Shown piece after piece: positions 1 through 12,435 of a stretch of DNA of 64,000 nt. The notes under the pieces are model-generated. The model did not search any database, was not told the origin of the DNA, and saw nothing but the letters and a program-made list of their open reading frames with translations. Position 1 is the first letter of the stretch, and each line of letters starts with the position of its first letter. Both the position numbers and the translations under genes were made by a program. This DNA comes from Lethocerus indicus (lineage: Eukaryota > Arthropoda > Insecta > Hemiptera > Belostomatidae). The stretch covers positions 19,362,246-19,426,245 of the forward strand of contig JACDQD010000006.1 in NCBI GenBank assembly GCA_019843655.1, given 5' to 3'.

Positions 1-3000
1 CACTCCTAGAAAACTAATTTTGTTTACTTAGTAGCTGCTACCTGCCGGCGGTCCGCCCTGCGACGGGGCCGGGTTCAGAAAAAACCTCCCTTGACTACCA
101 CCGACCGGTAATTATGATATCTGAGTGCGGATTTATAATCCCGGGAGGGAGAAAAGCCGAGGGGGTTTGAGACCGAGCAATGAAAGCCGGCCTACCCCCA
201 CCGACCCCCTCATTAATAAAGGACTGAATTTCAGAAGTTGTAAGCGGGAGGGGGGTTAGTTGCCGTCTTAGGGGGCAGATTTTCTAATTAAATTTTCCCG
301 CGGATTTTCTCCGACCGCCTAATCCGCGCTTACCTCGGCCAGACAAATTAGGACATTTTTTGTACTCATTTTTTGACTGTGCACTAAACAATAATTGTGC
401 TTCAGGAGTTGACAATAATTTTAATTAATTTTACAACTTACGACTGCAGAAATATACAAAACAATAAATAATTCGTTAAGTATTTTTTAAATTTGGAATC
501 GCCCTTTACACCCCGTGTACATTCGGACATTCAAGATCATGGGATTGATTAGCTTCAAAGTGCATTGAATAAACTTATTTTTAATTTACTTAAACTTAAA
601 GTCTAGTTACGAACTTACATAAAATAGGTTGATCATTTATTTAAGACCAAATAAAATGTAATTAACGCGTATTATATTGAATAAGCGATTTAAGAAGAAT
701 ATATAATTTTGCATTATATACCATTAATTGGATATGATCTATCGCTGAAAGGGTTTCTAACAAAATTTCTTTTGAAAAATGAAAAACACATTTAATAGGA
801 AACATCTGAATTGTTTTTGTTCTTTTAATATTTGGTCGGACGGAATATGAACGGAGAATTAAATTAACAAAAACAAAAGTGTTTCATTATAAAATACACT
901 AATGGAAGACCGGGCCCTAATGTATTGTATGGATAAAGCTTATTGGGTTACAATCGATAGCACCCCGTTCTCGTTTATACAGAACGTTGTTTTTTATACT
1001 GTTTTTATACTTTTAATAAGCACTCTCTGTATGTGCCGGAGTTATTTTTGAATAGTAGCTAGTTTCCCGTAGTACGTGTTGAAGGCGGGTGTTCCAGAGC
1101 TGTCTTTTATAAGGTTTTAAAGGGGGCTTGCTCCAAGGTGTTGCATTGTAGCGATGGCGTGTAAATAGCCCTAATAGAGGTTGGAGGTATGCCCTCCTTT
1201 TCTCCTAGCTTTATTTAACAGAGCGGAATTGGCCACCCCGCCGCCATAACAATTAACACTTTTCCCAGCCGCGATAATTGAATTTAAACTCGGGACCGAA
1301 TATCCGCCCCTTTCCACCGGCCGACCAACGCCGCTACTAATTTGCGAATTGCAATAATAGCCGGGGCCGTTGAATATCACCCGCGGACTCGAAATTATGC
1401 CCGTTATAATTGCGATTATTAGGCGGCGTGTGTGAGTGTAAAAATGTTCAAAGAGTGGGTTCAAAATATAAAATGCACCTGGTTTCGTTGTTTGGGGGGT
1501 GGACCCACCTGGCGGCTATTTTCCATGTGACAACTGACCGTCTTTACAATATTATCCTGTTCTATTTATGTCTTGCTTATTTTCGATCCAATTTCTAGGT
1601 TGTGGATGTTAATTATAATGGCGGATGCCAGGCTGACTGGAAATCCAAGCCTTTTAAAGCTAAATGGCTTGTCAGTTGTTATTAACGGTATGCGTGGGAT
1701 GAACACATTTTGTTCGGTAAGCTTTCTCATTCAATATCGATAGGGTATTTTAATGCACAGTCATGCCATTGGGTTATTTCTCCGGGTATTGTTCCTTTAG
1801 TATCAGCTGTCATAGAAACGAACCCCACTAGGGCTTATGTATTTGTGATCTTCAGTGGTTACCTCCAAAATCCAATTTTTGTTCTAGGGTGTCAAAGAAT
1901 GCCAAATAAAAATGTAGACCATTTACATTTACCTGGTATCAAACACAAACCAGGTTTCTGTCGTTGATTTGCGTAGGATGAAGGGGAAAATAATTTAATT
2001 TAATTTTAGCTAAAATAATTAATATAGCTGACAATTGAACGGCTCACCCCAACCTAAATCTGTTGCAGGGTCTTTGACACACAGGCGACACATACGCACA
2101 CATACACACTTTGCGGACAGACGAGCATATAATTAATACAATTGAATAAGACAGGGCGGGTGGGTATGTCCCGGCCGTAGAAAGGGGTCTTTATAATGCC
2201 GTCATACGAAACAAAGGGCTCGGGGATTGAGCGATTGTTTTGGGTGTGGGGATTAAGATCAAAGGATGAGTGGTCGCCTAACATAATCAGGTAGAGGGGA
2301 GCGGCGAATACGTGTCAAGTAGGCCTCTGTCCATTTTAGCCCAATCCCGGTGAACACCACACTAACCTACCCTCTGTCACCGACCTTAGAAAATCGGATG
2401 TTCCACGCACCAAAATATATTGGTTTTACTGGATAAAGTCTAGGATTTATCAGTTTATTAACCGGATCATTATTTTATTGCTATAAATTTGTTCCACACC
2501 AAATTGCTCCTACCCCAAATAAATTAAAATAAGGTGTTAAAATTGATTATAATTTACACCGCAATTTTTAATATCTTAAAGTCTGAATAGAAAGAATACA
2601 ACCAAATAATATATATTGAGATGATACATTGTCAATTAGGTGAGGCCGAAACGAAATTCATACCGCCCTATTGATCATTCGTTAAGTCTTGTCACTTTAT
2701 AAGGCACATTATTGCCCCTACATGGTCAAAATAAATCTACAATACAGCACCTATAAGGGATATTAATAGCGGCATTATTTGAAGTATTAATTTGGGCGGT
2801 GAGTCGTGAAACTGTATACAGGATTTCACGAAGCGGCAAAACCCTAAGTGATCGAATTACGAGCTCTAACGCCGGCACATAAAACAAAGGGTCAATACAG
2901 ATTTACTGCCGGTATTAGAAATGGACGGGAGTGTAAGGAGGGAAACCGTAAAAGGGCCGTTTCAACGAATTCTATAAGTGGCCTTATATAAAAAGATCTT

Positions 3001-3876
3001 CGCGACTTCTCCGCACCGAAGAAATAAATTGAAAGCTAATAGCTGACTACAGATATATGATAAAACTCTAAACCTTGATTGCAATTTACCGCCATAACTG
3101 CCCTTGTCAGGACATTATAATAGCGCTACTAAATAGGATACTATAATAGTTTTAGTAATTTACTATATGAATACCTCCAGAAAATAGCCATCAATCTGTC
3201 ATTTAGTTATAATTAGTAAATTAAGTGTAGTATCTTCGGCCAAAGAAAAGGCGTTACCCCTTTAATGAGGGAACAAAAGGTGTAGAAGGGTAAAGTAGAC
3301 AATGTGCTCCCACGCCGAGGGCGTTTATTGGGCCCATATTTGACTAAAATCGGCTGCGTTATACCTCGTGACGGGTAAATAAATACCCGAAGTCGGCGGG
3401 CTGGTACCTGGAGGCAGGTAGCGCTGTGCGGGCGGGGCGTAGAGCTCTTGCCCGGCCGCAAAATAGAGGCGTACCCGCAAATAATCCTCCCTCGGGCTGC
3501 TCAATAATTAATATCCCTCCCCCTTTAATGGCATCGGGGGCACCCACTCAATGCCACCTCTTCCTAATATCTTCGACGCCTCCAGCCCTTCTCTTTCTGG
3601 TGGCCACGGCGGTGGTAGTTCATAACTGTTCGATTAAACTGAGCGGTTATAGCTCATAATCGACCCTAACCCAAGCTAACACGGATTAAGGATTTCTACA
3701 TCGGTCTGTGCAAACTAAAACGATTAGAAATCCTAACTATTCATCACTACCATTACTATTCTTAATTTTATATTCATTAGTTATCTAATTATAATATTTT
3801 AAAATAATATTCAGCGGTGCTCGGATAAATTATCGTTGAAATTGATAAATATTTTGTGAAATATAAATGTTCAATT

Positions 3877-3878
<2 letters not shown>
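1..3878. other. Gene-free stretch with four GC-rich patches
   Basis: No recognisable exon, RNA gene or transposon is seen. GC-rich patches lie at about 1-340, 1190-1400, 2040-2390 and 3290-3680, separated by AT-rich DNA with many A/T homopolymers. Reading frames here reach only 97 codons, run on both strands over the same GC-rich bases, and resemble no protein family I know. The interval ends at a long TA microsatellite. A short CA-rich run lies at about 2084-2108. Confidence 0.6.

Positions 3879-3935
<57 letters not shown>
3879..3935. repeat. (TA)n microsatellite
   Basis: About 28 uninterrupted TA units in strongly AT-rich surroundings. This is one of four long TA arrays in the window (others near 22.06, 45.14 and 61.25 kb). 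Confidence 0.98.
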
Positions 3936-3939
<4 letters not shown>

Positions 3940-5663
3940 TTAGATGAAAGTAGAAATAGGAATCCTTCCTATTCGTAATAATTTAAATTCCCTCATTAAT
4001 GTCTATAGAGAAGTTTCTGAGTTGGGGAGAAATATTCATTCAGCGGATTAAGTAACAAGATGGTAGAATTAGTTTTAATTTTAAAACCTCCCGTACCCAA
4101 TAAAATATTCATAGATAATGAAGTCATTGTTGACCTTGGAAGCGCTCCCGATAATCTTGTCTGAACGACACTGTCCCCAAACGAAGGATGAATTAGAATA
4201 CCAAATTTGAACACAAGAAGTAATTGAACTTAATGCAATGTCGCCGTCTTAAGAATTGAAGCCGGTCTTTCAGAATGCCCCGAGAGCTTTCGGGAAGTTA
4301 GAATCCTTAATGTCGAGCCGTACTGTTGCATCTTATCTTAAATACTACTGCTGCTGAGCCATTTAAAACAGGCGCCGCTCAAATGCGCAATATCCGCTTA
4401 TAAACCTGAATAAATTATCAATCTAAAACGGTAAATGGGTATACTTTTTTCCCCCGGCCCCGTTTTTCAATTGCTGCAAATTGATTTCGGAAATTTGGAT
4501 TGAATGAACGAATCCACATTAAGCACCACTACGTTCAAATAAATGAAACAGTTTGGAATAATGAATAAATATTTTTTATTTATCAATTTTACGTTTATTG
4601 CCAAACTGTCGAATCCGACACCACTATATGAGAGGAACTCGGAGTCAAATGATGTTGAGACTGTGTTCAATCAATTGTACAAATCGAGTTTAATAGATAT
4701 CATATATTGAATATAAATATTCCATCTCCAAAAATGCACTAGTCCACACACTATTATGTTTATATGGCTACCATGTGAAATTTCTAGAGACTAGATGCAG
4801 AAATAATCTCCTCCAAAAAATATAAAAATAAAATAAATTCCTTAGAAATATGGTCCTTTTATATTCAGTATTGTATTCTTCTATTGTATTAAAAATTATA
4901 TACAATACGACTGGCTAAAGCATAAAGTGGTTACTTTTGCTGAGAGTTTTGATTATATTACCCCTAATTTAATATTATTGCTGGTTTATAGGACCAAAGA
5001 ATATAATTTCTTTCGGGATATTGTTTTAAATGTAAGAACACAGAATTTATTAAATTTACGGTAGTCACTTTTTATACCGAATGTCCCCTTTGTTCATTTT
5101 TAATCCTTTATAGCTCAGTTGGTATAATATTCCGTTTTTATTATTTTTAACAAATTATAATTACTTGGCATTTTTCTTTGCAATTACAATTTTTTAAGCT
5201 TTCACTTTTACACTGAATATTGTAAACAGTACTGCTCAAACTTACACTTATAGCAGAATTTAATAGTGTTTATCGGTTATTTATTAGTACTTCATTTTTT
5301 CGAGGATTTGCTGCAAGAATCCATGCTCAATCTGCTCTCAAAATACAAACTAGTTGTATAAGTTCTAAGCTGAGGAGGATTTGCGGGCTGGCGGGAATTG
5401 CCAGGCCGTGGCCCGTGTTTGCGTTGTTTTTATTGATGAATTATTAACTTCGAGTGAGAGAACTGTACGCGGCCGTTTTTTTCTCCGCCTAAGGCATTTT
5501 TTTTTATTGGGCGCCATAAAAATAAAAGAGAGCTCTGTATTTTACGCCGGCTTCAAACGGCCAATAAAAGTATGTTGTTGGGTGAGGTGGGGCGGGAGAG
5601 CCGCTCTGAAATATTTCACTCCCGCTGAAAAAGTTGGAAGTCCCCCAGCTTCCGTGTGACGTG
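3936..5663. other. Mostly AT-rich gene-free stretch
   Basis: AT-rich DNA with GC-richer patches at about 4240-4460 and 5370-5650. No exon or transposon is recognised. The only notable string is a tRNA A-box-like motif at 5111-5122 without a matching B box (see rejected items). Confidence 0.55.
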
Positions 5664-5711
5664 TCTTTCTCTCTCTCTCTCTGTCTCTCTCTCTCTCCTC
5701 CCTCTCTCTTC
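5664..5711. repeat. (CT)n microsatellite, interrupted
   Basis: A CT-rich array broken by a single G near its middle, at the edge of a GC-rich patch. It generates low-complexity Arg/Glu frames on the minus strand that are not genes. Confidence 0.95.
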
Positions 5712-6076
5712 CTCTGGTCCAAACTGATCTCGCCAACTGAAGCATAGTTCGGAAAATCGTAGTTGAAAAAGTTCTTTCGCCGGGGTAAATATCCAACTCA
5801 TGTGTGACATTCAAAAACGTTGCCCGTTAAAAATGTCCGCATACAAAATGTTTCGTTTCTTTCTTATTATATCGAATAACGGATATAATTAATTTCAATA
5901 AGTTCATTATTCATTCAATAATTCACTAAAACATTTTTTAGTGGTCAGTAATTTTCATTTACTTTGATGTGGTCAATATCATATACCTTATATTTAAGAT
6001 TACAGTGGAGGAATTTAGGAAAACGTACAGGAAATGTAAATGTTAGAAAGTAAAATTATTTTGTTTAGGATACGTT

Positions 6077-6460
6077 GGAATACTGTAGATTTCATGTGTT
6101 TCTGTCTCTTCTCACTGGTTTGGGCTTTTGCTGGACCGGTTTCGGCACTTTTGGCACTTTGGATGTTATTTGGGCATCCTCACTGCGCTGTCACTGTCAC
6201 TTGTACTGTAAGGCGCTAATACTAAAATGTAAGACGGACCTTTGTTGCGGGCTAGTATTAGATGCGCCGTACCATTGAAACAAGTATCGTCACTGAACAC
6301 TGAATACACTGCGCGTTTTAATAGTGTTAAAAATAACTCAAATATTAAAATATATTATAACTGACCTTAGTAGACAGTTCAAGTGACAGTGACAGTGCAA
6401 TGAGGATGCCCAAGAAAAATCCAAAGTGCCAAAAGTGGCAAAAGAAACACACGAAATCCA
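6077..6460 (+). mobile_element. Hammerhead-family retroelement, copy A (ribozyme cores deleted)
   Basis: This copy has the family layout: left arm, a centre of about 190 bp, and a right arm that is the imperfect reverse complement of the left. The inner arm ends are the CTGTCACTTGTACTGT type. The left arm keeps the reverse complement of GAAACCGGTC at about 6133-6150, but the rest of the hammerhead core, including CTGAAGA, is missing. The right arm lacks the ribozyme altogether. The left outer edge resembles the family 5' end; no target-site duplication is seen. No coding capacity. Family membership rests on extended similarity to copies near 7.5, 10.7, 25.8 and 55.0 kb. Confidence 0.85.
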
Positions 6461-7229
6461 GCAATTGTGTAAACTCTAGTTCATAATATAGTATCGTGTT
6501 GTCATTTTAAGATTCATAATAAAGATTAGTCGTCTTTCCTCGTTATGTAATTTATTAGACTTTTCGTAGTTATAAACCGATATTTCAGAAAGCCTATTCC
6601 AGTCGGCCAGACTTTAGGCCGTTCCAACCTGAGGTCAATATAGCGATCACTAAAAATTACTTTAATGTTATAATTGTGCTGGGTGTGGGGAGGGCGGGAG
6701 CCGGTTAGTTGGAATTGCGTACAGAGACAGGGACAATTCGGTACTGGGTGAGGCGGCCGTGAAAGCGGCAAAGTCAATTAGCCCATTTGAGGGCCGCATC
6801 TGGTAGTTATCTAGTAGTAGTCGGTCCCGGATAGATAGAACGTTAGGCGGGGCGGGGGGGGGGGCTGCTCGGAAACGCGGACACGTCCCCCAAATTCGAT
6901 TTGGCCGAGAGCGGGTAGAGCGGAGCAAACAGTGCGGGCTCCGATGAATCGGTCGGCCGGTTAGCATAGCAAATGAGAGCACCCAGGTGTCCTTCCAACA
7001 ATTCCACTCCTATCGCCTGTTGTCCGACCCGCAACTTTCCTCGGGCTACGTTACCGGAGTCAACTTTACGCATCGGTAATCGTTTCGACCCATTCCGAAC
7101 AATAATTTCAAAGCCCCAACGTTCAAGATTGGTTTCGGAATTCCGCGTATGGCCGCAAGGTGAAAAATATCACAATAAGATTATAATGCAGAAATAAAAT
7201 TTGTGGGAGGCTGCAATATTACACAGCAA
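6461..7229. other. Gene-free stretch with a GC-rich patch and G tract
   Basis: A GC-rich patch covers about 6590-7160. Frames of about 75-104 codons on both strands overlap one another and match no known protein. A GGGG-C-G11 tract at 6849-6864 could form a G-quadruplex on the plus strand. Confidence 0.5.
6849..6864 (+). other. G-quadruplex-capable tract
   Basis: Four Gs, one C and then eleven Gs. The long run can be divided to give the four G-triplets needed for an intramolecular quadruplex. Activity is not implied. Confidence 0.4.
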
Positions 7230-7402
7230 TTATTTTTAACACAATTAAAACGCGTAGTGTACTCAGCTACTAGTTTCAATGCGCACCTAATACTATCCCG
7301 CAACAAAGGTCTGTCTTACATTTTAGTATTAGCGCCTTACATATAGCACCTTACAGTACAAGTGACAGCGACAGTTCAGTGAGGATGCCCAAAAAAAAAT
7401 CC
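7230..7402 (-). mobile_element. Hammerhead-family copy B1 (centre plus inner right arm)
   Basis: Begins inside the family centre (TTATTTTTAACAC..., then the ACGCGTAGTGTA segment) and runs through the inner right arm with its GTGACAG repeats up to an A-rich CCCAAAAAAAAATCC junction. It is followed at once by a second, longer copy in the same orientation. The 5' arm and both hammerheads are absent. The polarity assigned is that of the neighbouring copy. Confidence 0.8.
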
Positions 7403-7798
7403 TTCAGCTTTGCACTGCACTGCCCCTGTCACTTGTACTGTCTACTAAGGTCAGTTATAATATATTATCATATTTGAGTTATTTTTAACACTATTAAAAC
7501 GCGTAGTGTATACAGTTTAATGCGCTACTAGTTTCAATGGTACGGCGCACCTAATACTAGCCCGCAACAAAGGTCTGTCTTACATGGTGGTATTAGCGCC
7601 TTACAGTAGAAGTGACAGTGACAGTGCAGTGAGGATGCCCAAAAAATATTCAAAGTGCCAAAAGTGACTAACACCGCTACTGAAGATGGCGAACAGCCGA
7701 AACCGGCCTAGCAAAACACCAAACCAACGAGAGGAGACAGAAACACATGAAATCCCCTCCATTCCAACCCCTCGCTGACCACACGGTATGTATTTTAA
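7403..7798 (-). mobile_element. Hammerhead-family copy B2, joined head-to-tail to B1
   Basis: Starts with a shortened inner left arm (TGCACTGCACTGCCCCTGTC region), then carries the complete centre and a full right arm with a hammerhead-like motif. It ends with CCCCTCGCTGACCACAC and a TTTTAAA string that corresponds, on the minus strand, to the family 5' end seen at 40844 and 55277. The joint with B1 makes a partial tandem dimer, an arrangement known for Penelope-like elements. Confidence 0.85.
7676..7712 (+). ncRNA. Hammerhead ribozyme motif, near-intact (U16.1 to C)
   Basis: Stem I GCTA/TAGC is intact. The core CTGAAGA is followed by stem II GGC/GCC with a bulged T and a 5-nt loop, then GAAA. 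The one core defect is CCGGCC in place of CCGGTC, so U16.1 is C and cannot pair with A15.1. Cleavage is therefore probably lost or weak. The motif sits in the arm antisense to the element's inferred polarity. Confidence 0.65.
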
Positions 7799-9347
7799 AC
7801 CCGAAACTGTACTATAAAAATAAATAAAGTAGAAAAATTAGGCCTCACAAATTTCATTCCTTAAGCCTAATACAGTAAACTTAGCATCTGTGAAACAGTT
7901 CTGAGAGGACATGTTATAGAGCGAACTTCTGAAGACAGGCAACGGCGCCCAATAATTCTGAACAATAATAAAATCTTAATGAAGCATTGAGCGTACTTTT
8001 AAAAATAATTCTGTCCCTTTTTAATGTATTCAAATTTATTCTTAATAAAATTATAACGAGTAAACTGTTCTGTCATCACGTTCAAATGATCTGCAACCAG
8101 GCTGTACAAGAGATCGTCTTGAATTTAGAATTTATTACCGCCTAGGAAACATCCATTGCCACTGCCGATGAATCGGTTCACCGGTCGGAATGGCAAATGA
8201 GGTATCCCCTCACTGCCTACCACTTATCCCTCTCTCTACCGCCGGTTCTCTCTGGCGGGGGGTTAACTCGTTTGAATAGTTGTGCAGTGATGCGTGATTG
8301 GTGTTGGAATCGGCAAATTATAAACCCGACGGGCGAACGGAGGCAGAATAACAAGATTTATAATATTCGATTTAGAGTTTGAGCCCGACCCGAGATATTG
8401 CTCGGATGTTTTGGGCATAACTGTAGTTCCTCGGCTTCTCTCCGGGCAAACAGAAATAGAAATGCCCAGATAGTATCGATAATAATAATAGAAAGTCTGT
8501 TATTTTGCAAAGTATACGAAAAAATTAGATATGTACTTTCGGATTGTTTTTTTATACAATAATCGGTTATTATTTGAGCAATATAATGCGATTTAATTCA
8601 AAGAATCGCGTTATCTATTATTCAACTTAAAATCTAGAATATAGTGGGTATACGATTCAGGGGAAGTATATCCCTTGTTTGGCTCTTTGGGCGGAGTTTG
8701 TAGTAAACAAGGTCCACCCAAACCACGACCGAGGCCCACTTCCCATTTCCCTTTTTTGCCCCAAATCTCACTCCCCCCTTCCTTTCCTTCTCTATCAGCA
8801 TTACTTTCCGTTGTCCTTGTCCGGCTGCAGTTTACAAGTCTTATTCGACCCATATTACCGAGCTCCGAGTAGGGGGAGCGAGAAAATGAAGTCCCGCTCG
8901 GCAAAACACAAAAAGAATCACAATTCGGGCGACTGTGGACATTGCCCGCCGCGATGAAACAGGCTGATAAAGAGTAATTAAGCGCTTCAGCGTTTAGGCT
9001 TACAGGAATTGTTACTGTGTTTGGAAACATCAAATATTCTGTATAAACATGTGTTTCATGCACCTTACGATATCAGTGGGGAAGTCCGTGTTTTAAGCGT
9101 AATGTACACGAGGCTGCAGTTTTCTGTTTAATGTGATCGTATCAAGAAATAAAATTATTCCAATAAAAGGCAAAGTTTTAGGAAATAATTGCGGAGTGCT
9201 TAGATATACCGGGTGAAAAATAGGTTTATTATTATGTTATAAATCGGATAATCAGATTCGTTATTTTGTGAGCTTGTAAACTTAACGGTATTTGAATCCT
9301 TACACCTTATTCCAGGTGTCGACTTTGTTTATTGGAGAGACAGGTTT

Positions 9348-9350
<3 letters not shown>
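7799..9350. other. Gene-free stretch with GC patches
   Basis: GC-rich patches at about 8150-8460 and 8640-8990 alternate with AT-rich DNA. The latter patch holds a 150-codon minus-strand frame (8611-9063) overlapped by plus-strand frames. It has no recognisable domain and a composition driven by base content, so I do not call it a gene. Confidence 0.5.

Positions 9351-9390
<40 letters not shown>
9351..9390. repeat. (TG)n microsatellite
   Basis: About 20 uninterrupted TG units followed by a short G run. The matching (CA)n on the other strand explains the Thr/His frames there. Confidence 0.98.
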
Positions 9391-9392
<2 letters not shown>

Positions 9393-10492
9393 GGAGCACT
9401 CAGTCGCAGGAAATAGGCCGGAAGGGGGCCGAGCACCCCGTTATTTCCCCTACAAAACCCACGATTTAGAACCCGTAATTTCCTAAAATTGAATACCGAT
9501 CCCCCCTCCACCCTTACAATATCAGCCCGCCCGACGGAGGGTGAAAAAAGACAAAATAATGACCGGGAGCTAGCGCCGATTTATTGGAAAAATACGGTAC
9601 AGGTTCCAGTTTCAAAGCTTGGCCAGACCAGTATCGGCTCCCGAATTGGCTTTAGTAAATTGAGCCCAATGTTAAATGAACTGGAACCTGAACAAGGACC
9701 AAAAATTTAAATACGCTCCACGCAAATTTCAAGACATTTAACGCAATTAAATGCGACTATTTAACAGTTATAATTTAATTAGTGCGATTGAAAAATGGTC
9801 AGAAAAACATTGTTTTCCTCTCTATTTTTTCACGGTATATAATCTTCGCATACCATTTAAAACAGGTACACACTACAGTTTATAGAATTCTACATTAACA
9901 TGCAGAAGAGCAAATCATTCATGCTGTTTCCGTCCATCGAAATAAGTCCCACATTTGTATCACATTGCAGTAACAATTTCCTATAATAAAATGCGCTGGC
10001 CTAGCGTTTAGCATTGGGCCAAGAAAATGGAGACGTGGGCTCCGCCTAAAACCGATAACAAGGGCGTGTTTTTTTCGCCAAGAATATTGGAATACTGGAA
10101 GAATATTGGTATCGTATGTTGAAATCGAACCGAGGAAAACACACCCGTTGTCATTTAAAGGAAATGTTTAAGGGGGATGATACAAGGAGAGTTCGGCTAG
10201 CCACCTATAACAAAAACCGCTTTGATAATATTGAACCTCCAGTTCATTATATCTATTGAATTTTAATTGCGGGAAGAAATCAACGTGTAGAACGAACTCT
10301 CGATGAGAAAGGAATAAATTGGTTCTAACATTCAACGTAAATAACTAGTCGGCAGAGAGTATTAAGACGATAATTATCATAAGTGGTAACCCGCACTTAT
10401 GAACTGAAGGAGTTGGTCTCCTGCAAGACAGGAGTACTGCAAATGTTATCGTTTATTCAGGTATACCTTAATACCTTGGAAATATTAAATTT
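9391..10492. other. Gene-free stretch
   Basis: A GC-rich patch follows the TG array to about 9720, then AT-rich DNA. A 6-bp hairpin CTCCTG-CAAGA-CAGGAG lies near 10419-10435. No gene or transposon is recognised before copy C of the hammerhead family. Confidence 0.5.
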
Positions 10493-10837
10493 AACGTAGA
10501 TTATGTGTGTTCTGCCTCCTCTCGCTGGTTTGGTCTTTTGCTAGGCCGGTTTCGGTTGCTCGCCATCTTCATTAGCGGTGTTAGTTAATTTAGGCACTTT
10601 GGATATTTTTTGGGCATCCTCACTGCACTGTCACTGTCACTTGTACTGTCTACTAAGGTCAGTTATAATATGTTTTAATATTCGAGTTATTTTTAACAGT
10701 ATTAAAACGCGTAGTGTATTCAGTTTTTAATGGGCTACTAGTATCAATGGTAGGGCGCACCTAATACTAGCCCGCAACAAAGGTCTGTCTTACATTTTAT
10801 TATTAGCGCCTAACAGTACAAGTCACTGTCACTTGTC
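10493..10837. mobile_element. Hammerhead-family copy C (one arm plus centre)
   Basis: Starts with CGTAGATTATGTGTG, close to the family terminal CGTAGATTT. It carries a full left arm with a degenerate hammerhead on the minus strand, the complete centre (GTCTACTAAGGTCAG to the TTAGCGCC block), and only the innermost part of the right arm. There the repeat folds back to CACTGTCACTTGT and stops. No target-site duplication is seen. Confidence 0.85.
10540..10576 (-). ncRNA. Hammerhead ribozyme motif, degenerate
   Basis: On the minus strand, stem I GCTA/TAGC pairs perfectly and TGAAGA, stem II and GAAACCGG are present. C3 of the core is changed to A and U16.1 to C (CCGGCC), and one stem II pair is damaged. 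It should be inactive. The same CCGGCCTAGC variant occurs at 7676-7712, suggesting a subfamily change rather than independent decay. Confidence 0.6.
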
Positions 10838-12392
10838 TTGTTTTATTTTCCTGGTATGTTTAAATCATATGGCCCCGCACTCGAAACCTGTCGGTGATAC
10901 ATGTACTGAAATTGAAAATACTAAGGGTGAATAAAGGAGTATTGATGTCCAGAGTGGGGGCGGTGATCGGTGCTTTGGTTTTGAGGGGCTAGGGATCTGT
11001 CCAAAAGGGGTTGGACAACAAACAGAGGCCCGGGGGCACCGCTGAGACTCAAGCCCGGGCCCGAAATAACGGCCCCGATGAACTTTAGCCCCGGTTATCG
11101 CCCAGAGCACAATCCTCCTCAACCCCCGAAACGCCCCCAACACCGACCCCCCGGCAAATAGTCTCCTCGCCACTCGCCCCCACATACTATCACACCCGTT
11201 TTACCCCACCCAATGCTTTCCTTGTTATTGCCCACTAACGTCTACATAATAAACGTTTCTAATACTGCGGCACAACGGGGCCCACTCTGCGATACGGCGG
11301 ACCCAATTCCGCCCAACGGGCCATTTGAGAGCTCTGAGCCGAACTGCGTTAATTGCAAAATTTCATTCTATTATAAGATAGCGCACCTTCATTCCGCGCG
11401 AAATACTGTAACCGGGATATCATGAACCGACTGTTAATTAATTCGAGTAATGTTCTTGAATTATTTGTCAGCATAATTATTTCCTCGGTTTCGTTACCTT
11501 GAACTTGTGTCAATCACACACTCCATTCTGTTTAAATATAAACATTTTTAAGCTAAAAGATTGGCAGTCTCATGTATCGATTATTGACTGGTTTGTTGAG
11601 TTCCATGACAGCAGTACATGGTTCTTCGATTTAAATGACAAATAAATACAATTATTTAGACACTAATTAATTAAATTTACTCATATTTGATAATTTCAAT
11701 AATGAAATAGTTAAATTATATAATAGATAAGTAATAATAAAAACTAATAAAATTATGTAATATAAAAACTGTGGGACTTATACATCAAATAATACATAGA
11801 TTCAAATTCGAATTGAGCATGATTGTGATTTTAAACAATTACTACTACTTGGCATATCATTCCATTTTAGTCATTTATATCAACTGGATGCGATTTCCAG
11901 TAGTTTGTAATCGTTATGCTAATTACAGTATTGTTTTAATATAACCATTGTCATAGTCTCAAGCAGTCATTTTGCATTTGAATATTATTTCATGTGGAAA
12001 TATTACCACATTGTTCTGAATATGATTTCCATCTAATTTTTAAAAGTATTCGATATTTATTATCCGTTGACGTAAATGGTTTTCTTCTGTCAAAGAGTTG
12101 AAAATATAAAATAAATTTATGAATAGAGTTTCTAGTTAAAAGTTGTGATTCTTAAAGAATGTTATTGTAAGCGTAGTAAAATAGAGAATATTAGTAGTCA
12201 GATGCACGCTGATTTATCCATGAACTGTTTTGTATCACAAATGGTGGGGGTGGTTCTAAAAGAAGGAACTTTCAATAGGGAAACTGTAAAATTCCTTGGA
12301 AGAGATTTTATTCCTTCTATGATAGCTCCTGCCAGAAGGATGGGATAACGCGCGGTACTTCAAAAAAAGGAATGATGAGGAAAATATTCAAA

Positions 12393-12397
<5 letters not shown>
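10838..12397. other. Gene-free stretch, GC patch then AT-rich
   Basis: A GC-rich patch covers about 10860-11350 and contains a 106-codon minus-strand frame and a 70-codon plus-strand frame with no family resemblance. From about 11430 to 12390 the DNA is AT-rich with nothing recognised. Confidence 0.5.

Positions 12398-12430
<33 letters not shown>
12398..12430. repeat. (GA)n microsatellite
   Basis: About 16 GA units inside a purine-rich run. Confidence 0.97.

Positions 12431-12435
<5 letters not shown>

Noticed and set aside
5111..5122. tRNA A-box-like TAGCTCAGTTGG
   Set aside because: Fits the A-box consensus exactly, but no B box, anticodon arm or acceptor stem follows within tRNA distance.
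6077..6460. Reading the inverted-arm family as a MITE (cut-and-paste element)
   Set aside because: Better copies have unequal outer ends and duplications of 9 and 13 bp, and carry hammerhead motifs, which fits Penelope-like retrotransposition better.
8611..9063. 150-codon minus-strand frame
   Set aside because: Overlapped by two plus-strand frames; composition follows the base content, no motif, and no sign of splice or promoter context.
9329..9511. Thr/His-rich minus-strand frame
   Set aside because: Direct translation of the (TG)n microsatellite.
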